Under the pieces are notes generated by a model, which was not told the DNA's origin, made no database searches, and saw only the letters and a list, made by a program, of their open reading frames with translations. Positions 13,641 through 24,035 of a stretch of 34,500 nucleotides of DNA are shown one piece after another (positions within the stretch are counted from its first letter, which is position 1; each line of letters begins with the position of its first letter). The DNA is from Bugula neritina (Eukaryota; Bryozoa; Gymnolaemata; Cheilostomatida; Bugulidae): positions 7,492,429-7,526,928 of the forward strand of contig OZ037769.1 in NCBI GenBank assembly GCA_964035545.1, written 5' to 3'. Both the position numbers and the translations under genes were made by a program.

Positions 13641-15500
13641 TATATTGATGGCTGTAATGAAAAAGCTCTGAAAGATTGTCTAGTTAACAACATTATGACA
13701 TAATCATAATGGTTAAAAAGAATTCTGCTTCTTTTTAGTTTAAGTTAAAAGTGAAAATCTCTGACTAGTGTATAATCATAATCATAATGCATGTTGATGT
13801 TGAACTTCATATAAGTATCAGCATCACTATTATTATTAGTATTACTTTTAGCATTAATACTATTAGTATTAACACAACTAGACACTCATTTGATATTTGT
13901 CATTTTGTGTCTGGTAGCAGATTTAGTAATAAACTCAAACTGTATTCTAATCTATCACTATGTAATTTTAATTTGGTTATATATTTTAGGCCGTATTAAA
14001 AATATGTATAATAACAATTATGATTAGTATAATGGTAATCCTCATCAAATAATCACAATGTACATACTAATACTGATAGTGATACAGTGACACTGACAGT
14101 TATGATATTCATATTGAATTTGATGCAGTGTGAGTGATACTCTCAGTCTTTATTATTGTATTAATGATACCAATAATAAAACAGTAAAAACAGTCACCAC
14201 TCACTGTTACTGACAGTAATAAAAAATAATATACTGTGCTTTAAATTTAACAATAATAAACCTGATAATGATAATAGTAATTAAACCAATATTAATGTTC
14301 TTACTAGAAGTATGAGATTAAGTATTATCATAATGATAGTAAAGTAACAGCAGCTGCACAGGAAGCGACTTTATTTCACCACGTGGAATACAGGATTATT
14401 ATATTGATGAACAGTCTTATTGGCCGATTGTGAGACGATTGAAAAAGAACAAAGGTCGGCAAACCGGTCCCACGTGATCTCATCTTCGTCGTGCGGACAG
14501 TGAAGACTCGGGAAACTTGGTTCTACTTCTTCTCTGAACTTCTCATCACTTGATAGTAATATCTGAGCAATACTTTCTAATTACTAGCTAAATTATTTTA
14601 ACCTGTTTTATTTCTGGCTTCAACTACACTGCCAACAGGTGAAAAATAATTATACGTTTGACATATAATTACTTAAATTAGAGAAATACTAATAGTAATA
14701 CTAATAGAATAAAAATTAAAATAACCATTACTGATTACACTTACAGTTTACATGCACTTGCATGGATTTTCATTTTGAAACTCAAAGTGAAAGTTAAATC
14801 ACTATCAATATGAGTCTCAGTATCACAGTATCAGTATCCGAATGAGATTACTGATGAGTGACTGTTTGACCTTTAGTTAGTGTAAGTGTGACGCTGTCGT
14901 TTTGATTATCAAATGACCTATATTTATTTTGTCTTTTATTAAGTTATTGCTACTGGGAATAAGATTTTATCTTAGTTTTATTTAAAGATTGAGTAATAAT
15001 TATATTAAATTTAATAACTATATGAATAAGCATAAGTTGAACTTCAAGTTTGACTAATACCAATACTTATAGTTGTACTTTTACTTCTAGTTTTACTTTA
15101 ATTATAAATTAAAGTCACCAGAACTATTAAAGGAAAATGTATCTAAAATTAGTAGTAGTACTACTAATAGTAATAGTACTAATATTAATAGTAAAATTAA
15201 ATCTAGTGCTAAGTTTAATATAGTGATGCTGTAATACTAATACTAATAGTAACACTAATAGTCTAATACTAATAGTAACACTAATACTAGCCTAATAGTA
15301 ACACTAATAGTAATAGTAACACTAATACTAATAGTAAGTTATGGTAATACTAATACTAAATCAGTATCATTAAAAGTAAAACTAAATGTAAATAAACTAA
15401 TTGAGTACTGACTACTAATTCTAAATCAAATTACTAATTTATAGTAACTAGTATTTTTAGTACTATTGGTATTGCTGTATTGGACTGTAGAGAGTAACAC
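13641..15500. repeat. Long degenerate microsatellite with 3/6-bp phase (TAATAC/TAGTAA type)
   Basis: Apart from an island at about 14360-14560, this stretch is dominated by TA-containing trinucleotides in phase (ACTAATAGTAAC, AATACTAATAG, ATCATAATC). It is least decayed at about 15150-15350, where units such as AATACTAATAGT recur head to tail. It encodes no credible protein; the open frame at 13787-13999 is only repeat translated. Confidence 0.8.
14360..14560 (+). promoter_or_regulatory. Promoter-like island upstream of eIF4E with two CACGTG E-boxes
   Basis: A locally GC-richer stretch interrupts the microsatellite. It holds CACGTG at 14380-14385 and again at 14471-14476, plus an inverted CCAAT (ATTGG, 14419-14423). 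CACGTG is the Myc/Max-type bHLH site, and the vertebrate EIF4E promoter is known for two such Myc-responsive E-boxes. The eIF4E ATG follows an AG directly (TTAG|ATG), so an upstream non-coding exon here, spliced to about 16314, is plausible. The link to eIF4E is inference. Confidence 0.5.
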
Positions 15501-16313
15501 TAACAGTTCAGGCAGTAGGTTTTCATTCAGAATCATAATGAGTGGTGACTAAAAGGAAAAATAGAATGCCGAATTCTAGTTTGAAGAGTTCGAGGCAATA
15601 TGAGAGTTTTAACTTCAACTGTGTCTACTAGTACTTCACCAGTTCTATTACTATTGCTTTTTAATTTTACTACTCCCGGGGTACTTGTACTGTAGTTCTA
15701 AGGAAGTATTTTATCAATCACCAATGCCAATTCTAACTTCTTAATAATTATTCATTGCAATTGTGGCTATGATGCAGTAATATGTTATTTTAATGATTTT
15801 AGTTGTGATAAGTTATAAATTATTATTATAAGCTATGAATATCATTGTGAGTTATTTTTATAAAAACAATTATTGAAATTTTGTTTGGTCTTAAATAAGT
15901 ATAAATCATCTACTCATGTTGAAAACAGACATATTGACATTCTGACTTTAAACCGGTGCTGCTTACACTCACTGTCATTGTGACTGCTACTTACTAAATC
16001 ATTATGAAAGTTGTTACCTACTGGTAAGTCACATTGTCACACCTGCTGTGAAGAATACACTTAACAATATTTTGAAATTAAAATTTTTAGGTTTGGTTCT
16101 TGGGCATAATAGAGCGTTATAGAGCTTGATGTAAATGTATTAACCTTTTTATCTAATCGATCAGGTTATATGCCTGTGTATATGTATGTGTGTATATATA
16201 TGTGTGTATATGTTTGTGCGTGTTTGCAGGTGTGTGCACATGTACAGGTAAGCTAACGGTTTCTGTTCTTTCAACATAAGCCTACAATCTAATGCTAGTT
16301 TCATATTGATTAG
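14561..16313. other. Upstream or 5'UTR-intron region of eIF4E, repeats only
   Basis: Holds the later part of the degenerate TAATAC array and AT-rich sequence. A short (TG/TA)n microsatellite lies at about 16170-16240. No coding exon is recognised. Confidence 0.5.
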
Positions 16314-19300
16314 ATGCCTGACCAAGTTTCAAGCCCACCCCCTGCCACTAGTAATCCCAAAGACCAGAACTCTGGGGATGGTGTTGCAGAGAGCAATGCG
16401 GAAGCAACGTCGGCTGAACCTGGGTCGCTAGTCAAGCATCCTTTACAGAATAAATGGGCTTTGTGGTATTTCAAAAACGATCGTAGCAAAAACTGGGACG
16501 ATAATCTCAAAATAGTTGCCAAATTTCAATTTGTGGAAGATTTCTGGGCGTAAGTGCATTTACATGTCTGACCCTTCTCCTATCAGATAGCCATAACAGC
16601 ATATTATATTTGTAAGTTATAATAATGTGGTGATCTAAATGATAATTTTATATGATATTCTATTTATGACAAGGTGTTGCAACATCAGCTCAATATGAAT
16701 AATAATTTAATGCTAGTAGTTGTAAATACAATTATTTTATTGATATATACAATTTAGCCATAGGCAATCTAGCCTATTACATTTTACATTATCTGAATAT
16801 CGTGTCTATGCCTACTACACAATGTTTGTGGACATATTTGTTTGTTGACAAAATTTAATCTTTCTCTTTTCGTCTGCTTGTCCTTAAAAAAGGCGTTTTT
16901 TGAAAGGCTAGAGTTATATAGGTGGTGGTTATGCCCTGGAGTGTGCAGCTACAAGAGTAACATTTACTTGCTAATTAATTGCAATATAAAATCATTGACT
17001 GGCAAGTGGAAATCCCCTTACTACTAGGGGAGGGCCCTTCACCTAATCTGCATATCAATCAGTTGTCACATAAAGGTACAAAGCTGTTGATAACAATCAA
17101 GGCTTTCAGCGCACGTGTCATGATAAAATCAATTTCTAGACTACATCAATTAGACTTTAGAATAGCCGTAGAACTTCAGTTTGAATAGGTATAAGGACTT
17201 ATAATGAAACATTATGCTCTATTCAGCTCTAGCTGCTAATAAGCAAAGGGTAAAATGTGGGTTTTTTTCTTGCTGGGTTTATATATAGTGCTGAGTCTTA
17301 TAAAAATAGTGTGTTATTTGTTATTTCTATTGATTGAATATTTATTTCCTTCTGCACTCATTGTTGATGAGAGATTTTTTAGTCAGGTTCTTCCCGAATC
17401 CACAATTTTGCTTAATGAGAATGCTTTTGTATTTTTATCGACCTGCTTATTAAAAGCTCTTTCCCATATAGATGCTAATGTAGTTGCATGCTGCTGAAAT
17501 GAGATAAACATTGTTGACAAGGTTCATGTGGCAATACCACTGCACACAAGCTAAGAATTATTGATAGCAAAAGTAATTTTTGCTGACTAGAGTTGTTAAC
17601 ATAGCTAAGTTTGTCTGCATGTTACTTTATGAAGCTCTTCCTTAAAATATAATGGAATATTGTAGGCTCTATAATCACATACAACCAGCCAGCAGACTAC
17701 AAACAGGGTGTGATTACTCCTTATTTAAGGTAAGTAATGTACATTGGCTGTATCTAGACATTTGATTCGAACCTAGTACTGCTTGTCCCAATATGCTAGG
17801 TGTTGAGGCTGTAATAAGCTGCTTGCTGATTTACTACATGCATGTGCCTAGAGCTAGGGCCACGTAAGCCAAATTTTTGCATGGGCCTCTAACAAAACTT
17901 TTGGAGCAGTGATCAAATTGGCTGAGCACTATTTAGTGAGCTCACTTCAAGTTTTGGTTTTACATTTTTATTCCACCATTTGCGATTTTTTGAAAAATGG
18001 CAGTGACATTTTAAAAAGAAATAATTTAGTAAAGGGCAGTAAAGGTATTGGCAATTGTTCACTTTAGTTTGCTTCTGCTGGCAAAGTATTTCATTGACAA
18101 GTAACTGTGCAGTGAGCAGGTAACTACAATTTCGTGCACAAAATCCTGCTTGATTTGGCCCTGGCTTTACCACACCAATGCAGTTCATGCAGTCCATGCT
18201 TTACCACATCTACAGTTCATGCAGTTCAGAACTTTCTGTGGGTGCAACCCTTAGCATTGAGCACATGCTGTCTTGCTCTCACATAGAAGTAAAGAGTAAT
18301 GTTTATTTGTTTCCTAGAACTTTTTATTTTGCTAATTGTCATCTTTATTATGGATGATATCATGATTGAAGCTTTTGTGCTATTATTGCTGTCTGTCACG
18401 ATGTTATTGTAAAAACACATTGTTGTTTGATTGATGAGGCAAATACATGTGAAAAACAAAATTTTTTGACCAATTGTGTCTCAACAGCCACTTCATGAAT
18501 GAATTGAAATTTTCACCTCAGCAGCATATTCTAAGCCGTGACTTTGCCTCAGTGTGTTCTAGCATTAAGTATTTTTTACCCAAGTCCCACGTTATAGACA
18601 TGTATAGACAAGCTGTGTTGTATTTATAGGATGGAATTAGGCCTGCCTGGGAAGATCAGCGTAACAAATTGGGAGGAAGATGGCTCTTGACTCTAAATAA
18701 ACAGCAGAGGAGCGAAGAACTTGATAGCTTTTGGTTGGAAACGGTACTCATGATAGCTTTAGCACTTTTAAATATGCAACTGAATTTCCCGGTAGATGAG
18801 CTACCAAGTTGATTATATCCATTTGTGACTCATTAAAAAATAATATTGAGATGTGGGAGATAGTATATAGCCCAATGTTATAACTCTGCGTTATTGTAAT
18901 ATGCCAAAGATTTTATGTAGCATTAGTTATTGGTTCATACTAACTTTTCCGTACTGTTATTATCCTATAAGAGTTGAAAATTGTCTTCTCTTGTAAACTG
19001 TTGACGCCAAAATCGTTCACCCAGCTATCTATATGTAATCATAGCAATAAACAGATTCATTGGAGTTAATATATTAATTTTACAAAAAAATAAGTTTTTC
19101 TTTTTGTTATTTTGTCTTCAGAATTTATTTCAATCTAATCACGATACTAATATTGTCTGCAGCTACTCTGTTTAATTGGAGAAGCTTTTGAAGAATATGG
19201 TGATGATATTTGTGGTGCAACAATTAATGTACGTGGCAAAGCAGATAAACTGGCTATATGGACTGCGGATGTGGAAAACAAAGAAGCTGTAATGGCTATC

Positions 19301-20052
19301 GGGTGGGTCTTTGTGACAGGTCTTTACAAGTTGTTTGCATTAATAAAATTTTTGTAGCAACAACTAGTTTTTAGTACAAAACCTTTTCTTTGAAAATTCA
19401 GGCATCTAAACGATTTAAGCATGTGCAACATATTATGTTACATGTAAATTGTATTTCTTAAACTTTGCTATGATAGTTCTCTATTTTGTTTAGCTGTTTA
19501 TACTCTTTTCAACTATTTTTACCGGACTCTGATTTAACATAACCTATACAGCTACTGGTTTAGTACAGCGATCATTTCAGCTGTTGTCCAGTAAATAATT
19601 GTACATTATGATAGGCTCATGGTTCTGCATTGGGGAGGACATTTGAAAGGCATCCAAATTAAAATTGCTGCTGGGCCACTTTCAGGTCTCTTGTCATGTT
19701 ATCAGCATGATTTAGGGTGAAAGAAATGGATCTAAATTTGATTATATTTTCGGAGGGAGCTGTAATTACAAGCATGGCTTAGTTATAAAAGTTTTCTGTT
19801 TATTTTCAGTTTTAGTCACTTTGTTGGTCCATGTAGTCATGGCATAGTTTATGTGACACTTCTTTTAACTTTGATTTTGACTTATCAGAATCAAACCAAC
19901 AATACAAAGCAATAGTATATCCATGTATGTTTGACAGGAGGAAGTTAAAAGCGAGGCTCGGAGTACCAGCAAAGACTATTATTGGTTATGAACCTCATGA
20001 TGAGGCAATGGCTAGAAAGTCCAGCATGGCAAAGACTAAGTACTCAGTTTGA
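16314..20052 (+). CDS. eIF4E: Eukaryotic translation initiation factor 4E (complete)
   Basis: Five exons with perfect phase: 16314-16549, 17666-17729, 18630-18743, 19163-19302 and 19938-20052 (TGA). The product is 222 aa, close to the usual ~217. It binds the m7G cap of mRNA and recruits eIF4G for translation initiation in the cytoplasm. The N-terminus (residues 1-40) is a disordered, Pro/Ser/Glu-rich tail; HPLQNKWALWYFKND begins the conserved core. Cap-stacking Trp are W61 (KNWDDNL) and W107, with E108 next to it (RPAWEDQ). The phosphate- and cap-contact residues R162, K167 and W171 lie in INVRGKADKLAIW. FVEDFWALYNHIQ is the eIF4G/4E-BP-binding face. The C-terminal tail (ARKSSMAKTKYSV) differs from the vertebrate KSGSTTK around the Mnk site. 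Introns of 0.4-1.1 kb contain no further exons that I can see. Confidence 0.97.
18167..18230. repeat. Short tandem duplication, about 33 bp, two copies
   Basis: CTTTACCACA followed by a CAGTTCATGCAGT block appears twice in a row within eIF4E intron 2. The copies differ at a few bases. Confidence 0.6.
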
Positions 20053-20586
20053 GATGGTCCCAGAGCTTTGTGCTAGCTCTATAAATCTGCTGTAACATGC
20101 AGCATTAGGCAATCACCTTTAGTTTCTTTTAAAATGTTTCTCTCAGTATTTTCAGTGTCATTGCAATTATAGAATTGTAGTGCATTGCTCATTCACTTGC
20201 TCCTTACCACGCTTTGTCCATCATACTAGCTACATACGTATACGCACAGTTGTCTATAGGTTGCAGCAGTATTATACCAAGTCACGTTCTATCTAATCTC
20301 TCCGCTAAATATTCACCCGGTGCTCAATCTTGCTCCTTGTCTCAGAAACACTGCATTATTTCCTGTGGCATGCATAGTCCTAGTAGGTTTACATTGTATT
20401 ATGTTATATGTTAGTGTGTCTACACCTTTGAAAACATCTCAATACTTAGAATATGTGTCAATTATAATATCGTATATTAACAGCTTCCTTATTTTTCCAT
20501 AAGGCTCGGTTACTGAAATTATCATTTAAGTGTGAAACACCAAGTTTTTAAATTGTGCAGTTTATATTATTTTTGTTAATAGAAAA

Positions 20587-20592
20587 AATAAA
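20587..20592 (+). terminator. Possible eIF4E polyadenylation signal AATAAA
   Basis: First clear AATAAA after the eIF4E stop, implying a 3'UTR of about 540 nt. Not otherwise supported. Confidence 0.35.
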
Positions 20593-20711
20593 GTAGTATA
20601 AGTATTTAAACTTTGTATTGTTCAAAAAATATTATTTCCCATCTTTCAATTGATTAATATGGTAGATATACCTTTATATGTAAGCTGCAAAAGTTTGCAT
20701 GCAATATCTAA

Positions 20712-20917
20712 CCCCCTATTCACACTTACCATATCGTACGCCTTAACAGCAAATATCAGCCATTTTTACAAATGTCTGAGCTTCCTGTATGGCGTTCAGG
20801 TACGGTAGGATCAAACACTGCTTGATTGTCATAGATCATACCTAATAGCTGACTTTGAAAATTTCAGCCCGGACACATTAAAAATTGCTGATATTTTACG
20901 TTAGTGTGAATGAGGGG
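20712..20917. mobile_element. MITE with PIF/Harbinger-like ends
   Basis: A 206-bp non-coding element. Its left end CCCCCTATTCACACTTAC pairs with the inverted right end (CCCCTCATTCACACTAAC when reversed). Similarity continues inward for about 60 bp through AAATATCAGC and ATTTTTA blocks. Both sides carry the trinucleotide TAA (20709-20711, 20918-20920), matching the TWA target duplications of PIF/Harbinger elements. Confidence 0.8.
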
Positions 20918-20920
20918 TAA

Positions 20921-22880
20921 GAGAGTAGTGATTTTGTTGTTATATTGCAGGCTGCAATAGCTATACATCTTATGTTATAAGTAAATAGTGCTTTGTGTTA
21001 ATTAATACATAAGCAATTCTTTAAATTTGAAAATGCTCTTAGAATGCAGATTCTTTCCAAACATCAATTACAAGCTCTAGTGGGATCAATAACAGTGGTC
21101 ATGATCATAATAATATGACTAACGGTTATTAGCTAAATCTGCTCAAGATCTAAGATGTTTGCAAACAAATATTACGGGCTTGCTATTTTTTGAACAGGAT
21201 AGCAATGTCTATAACAGGGGTGGGCCACCTTGTGCCCACTTTTCAGTGGCCCTTTTAGTGCTTAAGAAGCAGTGGTCTGGAGGCTAGAGTGTTTGCCTAG
21301 TAAGCACAAAGTCATGGGTTCGAGCCTGTTAGAAAGAGTATCCAGTCATAATTGCTCCTGTGCTCCATCTGAATATGTCCTTGGCCCAATTTAACAAAAA
21401 CCCCTTTCATCAAGAGTTTTCTCACAGGGATGGTGACTATAAACTTGCACAAGCTTTTTTAGTGCTTAAGACAAGGAAAAACTGTTATATGCATTCTGAT
21501 TAGCACAGTATAGGTTTGGTGACAAATCACTATATTACAATAAAATTTAATATGTGTACAATCATGTGGCCTCTCGTTTTAGATGACTTCTGAACTTGGC
21601 CTTCATGCAAAAGAAGTTGCCCACCCTTGGCCTATAACTATTGTATAAACACTGCTATATTAAGGTTGAGAGTTTTTAATTATTTCTGAGTTCCACTAGT
21701 CATATACAAGTCTAATGTAGCTGGTCACAGTTTGGGGGCTATTGCATAGATATGTGTTGCTTGCTTGGCCGTTGCAGTCTAGGCCGTTGCAGTGTAGGAT
21801 CCTGGGCTGAGCCCTCCCTAACATGTACATTTGTAATTAATCAATTTATTCACAATCTCAATACCTTCACTTTCTTGCTCAAACTATATCCTTGCTTCCT
21901 ATGTGCACTATTTTATTTATCTGTATGCTAAGTTTTTAGTCTATTCTATCAGTCCACTCATAAACCCTTTTATCTCTCTGTGTGCACCCTTCTCTATTCT
22001 ACAGATTCTTCATATATATCATCATATTATTATTTGTATTTAATAGTAGCTAAATTTCTTTAGTTATAGCTGTGCTCTTTTAGCAAAATGGGCCACTAAA
22101 CATTGATAAATTTAAACCGATAATACAATAAAACTTTTAATTTATTTATAATGAAGTATTGAGAGTAAAGTTAACCACTACAACTACGCTCATACACTGA
22201 AAATGTTTAAACCCCATATGTAATTTAGTGCAACAAAATAGTTAACCTATGAACCATAGGCTATAAATTTCAGCGATATTACTTCTGCTGGTAGCAGAGA
22301 TGGTAGATATCTAAAGTGGTGACTTTAAGGCATGAAAAATTATTATGCGAGTTTATATTATAAGTTATAAAGAGAAAATTTTGCCACTTTTGCTGTTTTA
22401 TTATTTATTTTTATTTTATGTGTACATTTTTTTTAGTTTGGTTTATTAGTATAGTTTTTGAACACATTTTTTTATGCATATAAAATTAAAAACAATTTTA
22501 AAACTCACTCATGCACGTAAATACAAAGCTATAAAGTTTAAGTTTTGCTGTACTTACAATGTGAATATGAATAGAATAACGGTTGCAATAGTCATTTTAC
22601 ACAAAATACATTACATGCAATTGCTATAAATATAAGACTAGTGAATTGGATGCAAATAGGCATAGTAATACCACTTAATTTATGCTACTTTTAAAATTTT
22701 TAGTAAATAATTGGCATGTATATTATATAGGCCTATATCCTAACATTTTATCTGAAGATTGTGTATATATATATAATGCACATGAAACTAATAGTAATAA
22801 AATGTTTTAAATCAAATTTTATCGCTCATTACTTTTATTCACTTTGCTCTGCACTCCATTAAGCTCTTTTTAGTGGTAAA
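20921..22880. other. Intergenic region holding one SINE, otherwise no gene
   Basis: AT-rich DNA between eIF4E and the ribozyme element. Besides the SINE at 21268-21456 there is a two-copy GGCCGTTGCAGT repeat near 21764-21800. No exon, RNA gene or promoter is supported. Confidence 0.5.
21268..21456 (+). mobile_element. tRNA-derived SINE, copy B
   Basis: Same family as the element at 3797-3988, in the plus orientation: box A-like TGGTCTGGAGGCTAGAGTG, box B GGGTTCGAGCC, then AGAAAGAGTATCCAGTCATA and TTGCTCCTGTGCTCCATC. A 15-bp direct repeat, TTTTAGTGCTTAAGA, at 21253-21267 and 21457-21471 is a clear target-site duplication, showing insertion by retrotransposition. Confidence 0.92.
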
Positions 22881-22889
22881 CTATACATC

Positions 22890-22891
22890 CT

Positions 22892-22929
<38 letters not shown>

Positions 22930-22930
22930 A
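22890..22930. repeat. (TA)n-(TG)n microsatellite
   Basis: A run of TA units followed by TG units, immediately 5' of the first hammerhead-like core. Confidence 0.9.
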
Positions 22931-22935
22931 ATTGC

Positions 22936-22975
22936 TACTCTGAAGATGGGTACAGTGGTACTTGAAATTTCAGTA
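22936..22975 (+). ncRNA. Hammerhead-like core, degenerate or minimal
   Basis: TACT, then core CTGAAGA (CUGANGA with A at the free N7 position), a stem II hairpin GGGTAC-AGTG-GTACTT, then GAAA, TTTC and AGTA. Stem I is TACT (22936-22939) with AGTA (22972-22975). Stem III would be only the A15.1-U16.1 pair with two unpaired bases, and stem II has one extra base and two G-U pairs. A lone copy would probably not cut; it is reported because it lies 181 nt before a canonical ribozyme on the same strand. Confidence 0.35.
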
Positions 22976-22977
22976 TA

Positions 22978-23000
22978 ATTACTTTACCTAATAAAGTAAT
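22978..23000. other. Perfect 9-bp hairpin
   Basis: ATTACTTTA, loop CCTAA, TAAAGTAAT. Lies between the two hammerhead cores. Confidence 0.8.
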
Positions 23001-23058
23001 AAATCAACAATGTTTCTCGTATACTTATTTATATATATATATATATTTAAATATGCTT

Positions 23059-23082
23059 TAGTAGAAACATAAGTTTCTACTA
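23059..23082. other. Perfect 10-bp hairpin
   Basis: TAGTAGAAAC, loop ATAA, GTTTCTACTA. Lies 24 nt before the ribozyme's outer stem I and is probably part of the same element. Confidence 0.85.
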
Positions 23083-23105
23083 TTGCGAAGGTGTGGGCCA
23101 TGGTA

Positions 23106-23163
23106 CTCTGTTCTGTGCTGATGAGGGGACAAACCCCGAAACAGCCGCTGTCCACAGATTGAG

Positions 23164-23164
<1 letters not shown>
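23106..23164 (+). ncRNA. Type I hammerhead ribozyme
   Basis: All parts of a hammerhead are present in order. Stem I 5' strand CTGTG (23113-23117); core CTGATGA (23118-23124); stem II GGGG, loop ACAAA, CCCC (23125-23137); GAAA (23138-23141). Stem III is ACAG, loop CCG, CTGT; the cleavage triplet GTC ends at C 23152; stem I 3' strand is CACAG (23153-23157). An outer CTC/GAG pairing beyond an internal loop (23106-23108, 23162-23164) would allow the usual loop I-loop II contact. The very short stem III is typical of ribozymes in Penelope-like elements and animal retrozymes. No conserved core base is missing. Confidence 0.9.

Positions 23165-23167
<3 letters not shown>

Positions 23168-23211
<44 letters not shown>
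23168..23211. repeat. (TA)n microsatellite
   Basis: About 22 TA units directly 3' of the ribozyme. A shorter TA run lies at about 23030-23046 on its 5' side. Confidence 0.95.
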
Positions 23212-23214
<3 letters not shown>

Positions 23215-23604
23215 GATTTATAGCTTCTGGTATATCTTAATATTTTATATTATATAATATGTAGACTTTTCAATAATTCATATTAAATGCTTAGGTGTTT
23301 TAATTTAATTTATATGTTTATACATGTGTCATGCACTACTTTGCAATAAATGTTTAGAATATGATCTTGTTCACTATAACATGGCACAAGTAGAGACATG
23401 GGGAAGTAAGTGTTGTTATCATATATCATTCCAGGTAGAATGATTTTCTATTCAAGTGGAATTTTAGTGTTTGCACCAATTGAAATATCTATTAGCATTG
23501 TAATATATTATGTATAGCACTGTATTATTTTATTATTGAATTATATATCAAAAAAATAGCTACACACCCATAATAATATTATATAAAAACACAAAGAAAT
23601 TACA

Positions 23605-24035
23605 CTAGTCGGCCTCTGGTGCGCAACAAAACACCCTCTGCAAGAACTTTCTAAATCTTGTCCGTCTGGAATTTCCCTCTCCTGCCACTTTTTCTCCTAC
23701 AACAGAGAGTATTTTGCTTATAGTATATCACATATCATACAGCACAGGTTACAGCATGATGTGACTTGAGAGATCTTCAGAATCCTTAGATGCTACATAG
23801 AGAAGATATAAGTTAACGTATCTATACTCAACACCAACTCACCATTAATATATCCATCAGTGGTGATTTCCTCTGCAGTTTCTATCAATCCACTTTTATT
23901 GACCCTCTTTATAGTATCATTGTTTTCGTTGTCATGCTCAATTTTATCGACTTTTTCTAAACCTTTGATGTCACGATCTGCCTGTTCATTTATAACAAGC
24001 TCATTTTCCTTTACCACCATCTTATCTCCGACCAT
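23605..24035 (-). CDS. Unrecognised 94-aa protein, two exons
   Basis: Exon 24035-23843 (ATG to AATG|GTGAGT) joins in phase to exon 23696-23605 (TTGTAG|GAGAAA to TAG). The first exon is acidic and hydrophilic (MVGDKMVVKENELV). The second is strongly basic and ends RFRKFLQRVFCCAPEAD, a pattern seen in membrane-tethered proteins with a palmitoylatable Cys pair. I recognise no family. The same frame stays open upstream to about 24220 apart from two TAG codons, and an AG splice acceptor (GGACAG|GATATG) sits there. The annotated part may therefore be the end of a longer, damaged or readthrough protein whose KxVVKE-like segments repeat. Confidence 0.45.

Noticed and set aside
13787-13999. Open frame rich in Ile/Ser
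   Set aside because: It is the translation of the degenerate trinucleotide repeat.
14848-14875. CTGATGA resembling a hammerhead core
   Set aside because: No stem II hairpin followed by GAAA and no pairing stem I; only the heptamer matches.
16842-17497. Several open frames within eIF4E intron 1
   Set aside because: They do not match any part of eIF4E, and the exons on both sides join in phase without them.
21268-21330. Functional tRNA gene
   Set aside because: Box A and B are present but there is no cloverleaf, and the unit is bounded by 15-bp target duplications as a SINE.
22971-23152. Tandem retrozyme dimer
   Set aside because: The sequences after the two presumed cleavage sites are unrelated, so these are not two copies of one repeat unit as in true tandem retrozymes.
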